Of a DNA stretch of 64,000 nucleotides, positions 58,462 to 64,000 are shown piece after piece. The notes beneath the pieces were generated by a model that saw only the letters and a list, made by a program, of their open reading frames with translations, was not told the origin of the DNA and did no database searches. Position numbers and translations under genes: made by a program. Source of the DNA: Bradyrhizobium sp. CB2312 (lineage in GTDB: Bacteria > Pseudomonadota > Alphaproteobacteria > Rhizobiales > Xanthobacteraceae); contig NZ_CP121668.1 of NCBI RefSeq assembly GCF_029714425.1, forward strand, positions 2,625,501 to 2,689,500. The letters run 5' to 3'. How positions within the stretch are numbered: position 1 is the stretch's first letter; each line of letters begins with the position of its first letter.

Positions 58462-58929
58462 CTCAGCTCTAGAAACGTACGCCCGGTTTGTTACTTATAC
58501 GGGGTGCAACGGGTTTATTTGGTTCGGGTCACAACCGACAGCGGAAAATGCCAGCTCTGGCTAGCGGCGACGCAGCGAGGCGCCGCTGTGGATTGAGTGC
58601 TCGACGCCATTCCCGAAGGCTGGGCAGCGAGCCTCGTTGAACGGGAGTTGGATGCGGACCTGACGGCTTCATTGAACATGCAGCCGGGCGAAGTCCGGCG
58701 ACATCTCGTGTCCTAATTCCCCTGCGCCGGTACGAACGGTCCCGGGGCATCTCCGGGGCTGGACCGAGACGCACCGAGACCGCCCGACGCACCATACTCA
58801 ACGCGGCACGCCCGGTTGATAGCGTCTCGCCCGGGATTTCACTCCCGGAATCTCAAATGATAGAGCGTTCTAAATTTAATCTGCGGGTGTCCTAATTAGA
58901 GCAGCACGCTTCAGAGAGGCCGCGCTCAG
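58462..58929. other. intergenic, no gene recognised
   Basis: About 470 bases with several short GC-rich hairpins. The part near 58690-58880 loosely resembles the structured stretch at 54480-54690, including AAATTTAATCTGCG versus GCAGATTAAATT in opposite orientation. No credible frame. Confidence 0.4.
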
Positions 58930-58934
58930 TCCTT

Positions 58935-59140
58935 GTTGACAGCCTGACGTAAGTTCCGCTCTCGTGCAGCTCGAGCAGCCGTGTTCGACGGCGTACCTGA
59001 TGCTGGCTCCGAACTCTGGGCCGCTGCCCTTCAGAGTGAAGAGAAACGGCGCGTTGATCTTCTCGATATGAATCCGGCCATCCTGGACGGGCGCGACGCT
59101 AGCAGCGAGCTCGAGGAGCTTGCCGCGCGGCGACAGAGTA
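58935..59140 (-). pseudogene. DGRIHIEKIN-family protein, frameshifted copy
   Basis: Minus-strand reading KLLELAASVAPVQDGRIHIE, KINAPFLFTLKGSGPEFGAS, then a frame change after YAVEHG to LLELHESGTYVRLST. It is a broken paralogue of 55327-55584; the start region is absent. Confidence 0.65.
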
Positions 59141-59142
59141 GG

Positions 59143-59469
59143 TCAGCCTGTTGGCCTTCTCCAATACTCGACGATCCATGGCGTGGCGTCGTCTCTCGCG
59201 ATCTGCCGCCCGATTACCCTCGCAAGCTCTAACCATTGTTCGTGATGGCCTCGATGATCGATGCTACGCGAGTCGCTCGGCGGTGCGCTGCTGCAGATGC
59301 CGACTATGGGGTCGCCCTTGCGTTTCAGCATCGGCCTGTCCTGCTCGAAGCACGCTGGGTGCCACTTGCCATGGACAGAATCTCCCTTCTGGTAGGAGAT
59401 GGTAATGCTGATCACATCCCCGTCTTGTACTTGACAGTGGGCACAGGTGAATATCGGAACGTCTCTCAT
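59143..59469 (-). CDS. 108-aa protein with Cys/His zinc-finger-like motif
   Basis: ATG 59469 has GGAG eight bases upstream. The N-terminal half MRDVPIFTCAHCQVQDGDVI, then KWHPACFEQDRP gives C-x2-C-x(20s)-H-x2-C, a half-LIM/treble-clef-like pattern. The C-terminal half (QWLELARVIGRQIARDDATP) resembles the start of a separate rhizobial orphan type. The gene could be a fusion formed by decay, and it runs straight into the pseudogene at 59140. Confidence 0.5.
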   Translation of the reverse strand: MRDVPIFTCAHCQVQDGDVISITISYQKGDSVHGKWHPACFEQDRPMLKRKGDPIVGICSSAPPSDSRSIDHRGHHEQWLELARVIGRQIARDDATPWIVEYWRRPTG

Positions 59470-59844
59470 GCTCTCACTCCGCCGAAGCCTCAACTTCTCC
59501 GACATGGCGGGACACCAGCGAAATCTCGCTCGCGGAACGTGGCCCCGACGCCGGGACAGGGGGCTGGTTAAGCGTCGGGGCCAGCGCTCCCCTCCGTGGT
59601 ACATGTGCTATTGGAGGTAGAACATCCTGGGCGGCAAGCTCACTGATGGTGCAGATATCGCGCTCTCCTGGGCAAGTGCAGTTTGTGCCAAGCGATGTGC
59701 CGCACACGGAAAGCCCTGTGCAATGGTGAATTCACCGGAACTGGCGAAAATCGTCGCGGACTTGGCCATAGTTGCTGAAGCCCGTTGAGGTCGGAAAAAT
59801 GGCGCGCTGGAAGCAGGGTCCGACTGCAGAGAAAATCGAAAAGC
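59470..59844. other. intergenic, two possible micro-ORFs only
   Basis: About 375 bases. A 21-codon frame (MVNSPELAKIVADLAIVAEA, from about 59723) looks like a truncated orphan protein but has no stated support. Otherwise nothing recognised. Confidence 0.4.
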
Positions 59845-60036
59845 TTACTCTGAACATTGCTTGCATCTCATATAGCGCTCGAGCTCGTGGATAGGTGTGG
59901 TCTTCGGGCGCGCGGAACGCTCTTGCACTGAGCCGCCGCCTGCATGCGGTACCTCCCAGTGGGGCATGCAGCCAATGGCTCCCAGCAACTGATCGTAGGG
60001 CTCGGGATTACCGCCCGCACGTTCAGTGAGATGCAT
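59845..60036 (-). CDS. 63-aa orphan protein with Cys pair
   Basis: MHLTERAGGNPEPYDQLLGA, then PIHELERYMRCKQCSE. The terminal CxxC and the RYMRC word resemble the zinc-binding ends of some rhizobial orphan proteins, here perhaps truncated. Weak ribosome site; function unknown. Confidence 0.35.
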   Translation of the reverse strand: MHLTERAGGNPEPYDQLLGAIGCMPHWEVPHAGGGSVQERSARPKTTPIHELERYMRCKQCSE

Positions 60037-60096
60037 GCGCCGTCTCGCGCCGATGATGCAGCACGATGAAAAGATTTACAGCAGCAGTCGAACTTA

Positions 60097-60121
60097 GGAA
60101 CGAGGGCTCGGCTTCCACATT
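60097..60121 (+). promoter_or_regulatory. EcfG-like promoter of cassette copy 3
   Basis: GGAAC (60097-60101), 16-base spacer, CATT (60118-60121): one mismatch from consensus, 29 bases before the first cassette gene. Confidence 0.45.
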
Positions 60122-60150
60122 CCTCTCTGAACACAATAAGGAGCCTCAGC

Positions 60151-60372
60151 ATGGCGCTGCAAATCGTGATGGATCACAGCGGCGATAGCCGGCACTTCTT
60201 CGACAACTCCAATGCGGAGGCATTGGCAGAGGCGGAGAGGCATTTTCTGCAATTTACTCTCAAAGGATATACGGCCGCGGTGCGGAAAGGTCCCGGGGAA
60301 ATAACGAGGATCAGCGCGTTCGATCCGACGGCCGAAGAGACATTGTTCTTCCCGCGGCTCGTGGGCGGATGA
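60151..60372 (+). CDS. recurring-cassette protein A, copy 3 (ends FFPRLVGG)
   Basis: 73 residues, ideal ribosome site (AAGGAG, seven bases before ATG 60151). MALQIVMDHSGDSRHFFDNS, GYTAAVRKGPGEITRISAFD, AEETLFFPRLVGG. Homologous over its full length to 21574-21795 and 29201-29398. Only 7 bases separate its stop from the GTG of protein B, a tight operon behind an EcfG-like promoter. Confidence 0.75.
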   Translation: MALQIVMDHSGDSRHFFDNSNAEALAEAERHFLQFTLKGYTAAVRKGPGEITRISAFDPTAEETLFFPRLVGG

Positions 60373-60379
60373 TCACCAA

Positions 60380-60829
60380 GTGAAGAGAAGGTTCGATCGC
60401 ATGGGCCCGTTGACCTTTCGCAGCGCCGCGGTGGGTAGGCTTTATCAAGCGGCTAAGGCCGAGAAAACGATTCAGGCTCGTGCGCTGCGGCTGCTGCGTT
60501 CCTGGCTTTCGCCTGCGCAAAGGGCGGAGTTCGATAGCAGGGGGTACTTTGAAGTCGTAGGAGGCGATAGCGGGAAGCGTTACCGCATCCGGCGGGGGAT
60601 ATCCGGTAACGTCAAAGAGATCGATGAATACGGGCGGCTCGGAAAGGGCTGGTGTTTCGTCCCGCTGGGTGGCTTGGTCGAGGGCGACGTCATGCTCGCT
60701 CAAAAGATAGCTCTCGAGACGGACGAGGAGCGCGCTTTAGGCATTGCCAACACCTTCCCGGGACCGATCCGGTGGCGCCTACCCGGTAATCGTCCATCAG
60801 AGAGGAGAAGTTCGGGCGCACGTCTTTAG
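60380..60829 (+). CDS. recurring-cassette protein B, copy 3 (GYFEV..GD.GKRYRI)
   Basis: 149 residues from GTG 60380 (an ATG at 60401 is possible). ALRLLRSWLSPAQRAEFDSR, GYFEVVGGDSGKRYRIRRG, NVKEIDEYGRLGKGWCFVPL, GDVMLAQKIALETDEERALG. Same core as 21142-21564 and as the C-terminal half of 29741-30484. It ends 46 bases before the IS21 insertion. Confidence 0.75.
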   Translation: MKRRFDRMGPLTFRSAAVGRLYQAAKAEKTIQARALRLLRSWLSPAQRAEFDSRGYFEVVGGDSGKRYRIRRGISGNVKEIDEYGRLGKGWCFVPLGGLVEGDVMLAQKIALETDEERALGIANTFPGPIRWRLPGNRPSERRSSGARL

Positions 60830-61132
60830 TTAGGGGCCCGTCGGGCCAATCAAGAAACCGCCCTATCCTCTGCGTGCGGATTCCGACGAAGTCGCCCGGG
60901 TGTACCGATATGAAGTCGCCCGGGGACTCCGAGACGATGTCGCCCACCTTTCCGATTTGATCTCGCCCGGGAGCGAGGCATTCTGGCCGATAGATTTTCT
61001 GGCATTGGGCGAGCCGGGCGGTCAACCCGGAATCGCGGCTTGAACTCTCCTGTTTCTGTTGCGGTTGCTGTGGGCATGTGGGCAACGCCTTGGCGTTGTC
61101 CAAGCGCAGCGGCATGTCCACGGGCGACGGGC

Positions 61133-61876
61133 TCAGGTCTTTCGGGCGGGTTGCCGGCTTCGGCGCAGGCTCTCACCGGTGAGGTCGAGCCGATGGGCAT
61201 TGTGGACGAGGCGATCGAGCACGGCGTCGGCATAGGTGGGATCTCCAATGAGCAGATGCCACTGGTCCACGGGGAGCTGGCTGGTGACGATGGTGGAGCG
61301 ATGACCGTAGCGATCTTCGAGGATTTCCAGGAGGTCGTGACGGGCGCCGGCATCGAGCGGCTCGAGCCCCCAATCATCGAGGATCAGCAGATCGACACGG
61401 CCAAGGCCGCGCAACAGGCGTGGATGGCGACCGTCGCCGCGGGCGAGCGCCAGATCGTCGAACAGGCGCGGGACGCGCTGATAGAGCACGGAGCGATTGT
61501 CGCGACAGGCCTTGTGGCCGAGCGCCGAGGCGAGCCAACTCTTGCCGACGCCGGCCGGGCCGCAGATCAGGAGATTGACGTGGTCGTCGATCCAGCGGCC
61601 CTCGACAAGCTTGGCGAACAGCGGACGGTCGAGACCGCGCGGGGTGCGGTAGTCGATGTCCTCGACGCACGCCTGCTGGCGCAGCTTGGCGTAGCGCAGG
61701 CGGGTGGCGAGCCGTTTGTCGTGCCGCAGCGAGGCTTCACGTTCGAGCAGCAGAGCAAGCCATTCGGCGTGACCGAGGCTTGCGGCCTCACCGGTGGCTT
61801 CGATGTCGGCGAAGGCCTTGGCCATGCCGTGGAGGCCGAGGGCGTTGAGGCGGTCGAGGGTCGGATGGGTGAGCAA
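61133..61876 (-). CDS. istB: IS21-family IstB ATPase
   Basis: 247-residue helper ATPase: MLTHPTLDRLNALGLHGMAK, Walker A ICGPAGVGKSWL, Walker B LLILDDWGLEPL, TIVTSQLPVDQW, and the C-terminal IstB block GDPTYADAVLDRLVHNAHRL. Complete. It follows istA by 11 bases. It is not close to the other IstB proteins in the window. Confidence 0.94.
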   Translation of the reverse strand: MLTHPTLDRLNALGLHGMAKAFADIEATGEAASLGHAEWLALLLEREASLRHDKRLATRLRYAKLRQQACVEDIDYRTPRGLDRPLFAKLVEGRWIDDHVNLLICGPAGVGKSWLASALGHKACRDNRSVLYQRVPRLFDDLALARGDGRHPRLLRGLGRVDLLILDDWGLEPLDAGARHDLLEILEDRYGHRSTIVTSQLPVDQWHLLIGDPTYADAVLDRLVHNAHRLDLTGESLRRSRQPARKT

Positions 61877-61887
61877 GGGATGATCTC

Positions 61888-63441
61888 CTAATTGTAGTAG
61901 CGCGGTCCGCGGATGTTGGCATGCAGGATCGGCGCATCGTCCGCGGAGCGCTGGTGAGCAGGACGCCGATCGAGATTATTGGCGAGGATCGACTTGACCG
62001 AGCCATAGGTGCGCGCGCCGATGTCGATCGCCCGCGCAGCCGCGGCGTCCAGCCGTTCGCGCCCATAGGAGGCGGCGAGCCTGAGGATGCCGAGGCAGGC
62101 GCGGAAGCCTTGCTCGGGGTGCGAGCGCTCGTCGAGAATGAGGTCGCACAACGCGCTGGTCGCCGGCCCGATCGCGGCGGCGTCCTGGCGGATACGCGCG
62201 ATGGTCCAGCCGGCGTAGCGCCGATGGCTGGAGGCCATGTGCTCCGGCACGGTGGTGTGTTTGTGATTGCCGCTCATGCGCTGATGCGCGGCGATCCGCT
62301 CGCCCTTGTGGAAGATCTCGACGGTGCGGGCCGTGAACCGCACCTCGACCTCGGCGCGGGCGAAGCGATGCGGAACGCTGTAGTAATGCTTCTCCACCTC
62401 GACGTGGTAATCGAGACTGACGCGGCGGATCCGCCACTCGGCGAGGACGTAGGGGGACACCGGCAATGGCTTGAGCGCCGGCCGGTCGACCTCCTCGAGC
62501 AACCGGCGGCGTGTCACGCCGAGCCGTCGGATCGGCCGTTCCTCGTTCAGCCTCGTGAGCAGTTCGCCGATCGCCGCATTGACCTCGGCCAGGCTGTAGA
62601 AGGTGCGATGACGCAGGCGACTGAGCAGCCAGCGCTCGACGATGAGGACGGCCTGCTCGACCTTGGCCTTGTCGCGCGGCTTGCGCGGCCGCGCCGGCAA
62701 GATGGCGGTGCCGTAATGCGCCGCCATCTCCGCATAGGTACGATTGATCTGCGGGTCGTACAGGCTCGCCTTGATGACCGCGACCTTGGTGTTGTCGGGC
62801 ACCAGCAGCGCCGGTATGCCGCCGATCGCCGCGAAGGCGCCAACATGGGCGCTGATCCAGTCGGCGAGCCCCTGCGTCCACGTCGCCTGCGCGTAGGTGA
62901 AGCTCGATGCGCCGAGCACGGCGACGAAGATCTGCGCCGTTCTGCGCTCACCGGTCAGGCGGTCGACCACCACCGGCACGCCATCGCCGGCGTAGTCGAC
63001 GAACAGCTTGTCGCCAGCCACATGGGCCTGGCGCATCGTCACCGACAGACGGCCCTCCCAGGCGCGGTAGAGCTCACAGAAGCGCGAGTACCGGTATCCG
63101 CCGGGCTCGGTGGCGATATATTCCTCCCACAGGATCGACAGCGTCACGTGCTTGCGTTTGAGCTCGCGGTGCACGGTCGCCCAGTCGGGCTCGGCGATGC
63201 GGCGGTGACCCTGACGGTTGCCATTGCCGGTCTTAGCGAACAGGCGAAGTTCCAGAACCGTGTCGGTGACGTCGTCTGGCAACGGCCAGCTCAAGCCCGC
63301 GGCCTCGAACCGCCGGAGCGCCAGCCGCACCGTCGAGGGTGCCGCGCCCACCCGTCGCGCAATCTCGCGGCTCGGCAGCCCGGCCGCCTTCATTCTGATC
63401 ACATCGCGCACACGGCGCATCGCAAGCCTCTCCGTCGGCAT
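61888..63441 (-). CDS. istA: IS21-family IstA transposase
   Basis: 517-residue DDE transposase. N-terminal helix-turn-helix (MKAAGLPSREIARRVGAAPS, TVRLALRRF), catalytic Asp in LFVDYAGDGVPV and LVPDNTKVAVI, Glu in KAKVEQAVL, then the Mu-type C-terminal beta domain (VEKHYYSVPHRFARAEVEVR). No lesion seen. Confidence 0.94.
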   Translation of the reverse strand: MPTERLAMRRVRDVIRMKAAGLPSREIARRVGAAPSTVRLALRRFEAAGLSWPLPDDVTDTVLELRLFAKTGNGNRQGHRRIAEPDWATVHRELKRKHVTLSILWEEYIATEPGGYRYSRFCELYRAWEGRLSVTMRQAHVAGDKLFVDYAGDGVPVVVDRLTGERRTAQIFVAVLGASSFTYAQATWTQGLADWISAHVGAFAAIGGIPALLVPDNTKVAVIKASLYDPQINRTYAEMAAHYGTAILPARPRKPRDKAKVEQAVLIVERWLLSRLRHRTFYSLAEVNAAIGELLTRLNEERPIRRLGVTRRRLLEEVDRPALKPLPVSPYVLAEWRIRRVSLDYHVEVEKHYYSVPHRFARAEVEVRFTARTVEIFHKGERIAAHQRMSGNHKHTTVPEHMASSHRRYAGWTIARIRQDAAAIGPATSALCDLILDERSHPEQGFRACLGILRLAASYGRERLDAAAARAIDIGARTYGSVKSILANNLDRRPAHQRSADDAPILHANIRGPRYYN

Positions 63442-63668
63442 CCAGGTCCCCTTCGCAAAGCCGAAAGGGTTGACCCTATGGGAGCCAGAAGAGGTCTCGT
63501 CACCCGGGCGACATCATCCCGGAATGGTGGGCGACATCATCTCGGAACGGGCGGGCGACTTCAAATCGGAATGGTGGGCGAGATCATCTCGGAATGGTGG
63601 GCGACATCGAGCGGAATCCGCACTCTGCGCATCGTCCGCCGACAGAAGCCACGGCCGCCTCGCGCAGC

Positions 63669-63827
63669 CTATTGCCGAGTGATCTTTGTTGCGCGCGCAA
63701 ATGCCTGCAGTGCGACGGCGCGAAGCTCAGGCAGGCCGGTTTGTCCAGCCTGAGCAGCTTCTAAAAGCTGCTCCGCAATGATCTTACGGCTCTCATGATC
63801 GCCCCCGTGCGGAAGTTGTCGGCACAT
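63669..63827 (-). CDS. 52-aa orphan protein (PHGGDHESRK)
   Basis: From ATG 63827: MCRQLPHGGDHESRKIIAEQ, LLEAAQAGQTGLPELRAVAL, ending KITRQ. The LPHGGDHE.RK..A..LL.AA..G.T.L..L block recurs in rhizobial orphan proteins, usually with a longer N-terminus; here an in-frame TAG stands directly before the ATG. The IS21 element inserted about 40 bases beyond its stop. Function unknown. Confidence 0.5.
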   Translation of the reverse strand: MCRQLPHGGDHESRKIIAEQLLEAAQAGQTGLPELRAVALQAFARATKITRQ

Positions 63828-64000
63828 CTATTCTAGCACCACTTCCATATTAGACTTCACCCGGTCGGACAAAGACATCCAACTTGCTCCGGCTTCATTG
63901 TCGGGAAGTTCCAACATTATTGAACTCCGGCGCCCGGTCGTCAATGTCCGGCAGCCGCGGTCGCTTCAGCGGCGATAGCAGGCACCTCGTCCGAAGGTAA

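Larger units (their letters stand above)
60875..63622 (-). mobile_element. IS21-family insertion sequence, apparently intact
   Basis: The outer ends are TGCGGATTCCG at the left and CGGAATCCGCA at the right. Inside each end are several copies of a GTCGCCC(A/G)-type word (63510-63615 on the right, 60890-60960 on the left). Flanked by the 7-bp duplication CTCTGCG (60868-60874 and 63623-63629). Length 2748 bp with complete istA and istB, so it is probably recent and mobile. Confidence 0.93.

Noticed and set aside
60311..60703. 130-aa minus-strand frame
   Set aside because: Antisense to cassette genes A and B of copy 3, which have ribosome sites and two paralogues each.
61921..63753. 610-aa plus-strand frame
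   Set aside because: It is the antisense shadow of istA; the istA strand has a full set of catalytic motifs.

Overview
This GC-rich window looks like accessory chromosome of a Bradyrhizobium-type alphaproteobacterium. The pointers are many short orphan proteins of types common in Bradyrhizobiaceae, GGAAC-N16/17-CGTT (EcfG-type) stress promoters, DUF992/CsbD/PRC-barrel stress genes, SAM-cyclase-ATPase-TPR regulators and a dense load of IS21, IS1182, IS110 and IS5 elements. The genus is inferred from gene content; no rRNA or complete tRNA is present to confirm it.

Layout. 0-7.4 kb: the end of a GH13 glycosidase, a large zinc-ribbon/adenylate cyclase/ATPase/TPR regulator and several small orphan genes. 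7.5 kb: a degenerate tRNA-Lys-like remnant. 7.6-15.4 kb (minus strand): a type I secretion cassette read in the order ECF sigma factor, 107-aa Asp/His-rich protein, 1167-aa protein made mostly of 29-aa and 42-aa tandem repeats, PrtD-like ABC exporter, HlyD-like adaptor. 16.2-20.2 kb (plus strand): a peptide-export cassette of a 66-aa double-glycine-leader precursor, an adaptor and a C39-peptidase ABC transporter with an odd Cys/Asp/Gly-rich tail. The tail ends in a motif (NPGEALxKxDFS) that is also found in the 107-aa protein of the neighbouring secretion cassette. The two cassettes therefore look connected, and they are the most interesting part of the window.

20.3-33 kb: scattered stress and orphan genes and pseudogenes, a frameshifted IS21, and two copies of a recurring two-gene cassette (a ~70-aa protein ending FFPRLVGG plus a ~140-aa protein with a GYFEV..GDxGKxYRI core). 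In the second copy the larger protein is fused to an Mth938-like domain. A third copy lies at 60.2-60.8 kb. 33-36 kb: two IS1182 copies, one intact and one decayed; the decayed one has clipped a methyltransferase. 36.4-39.4 kb: a complete SsuABC-like ABC importer. 39.9-49 kb: small enzymes and secreted proteins, a second cyclase regulator, a dead IS110 and a dead integrase.

49.3-52.7 kb: a third cyclase regulator that has lost its ATPase module and was then split by an IS21 deletion derivative, with clear ends and a 6-bp target duplication. 53-60.8 kb: a graveyard and nursery of small orphan families, several present as an intact copy plus broken copies. 60.9-63.6 kb: an apparently intact IS21-family element with a 7-bp target duplication, followed by a small gene at the window edge.
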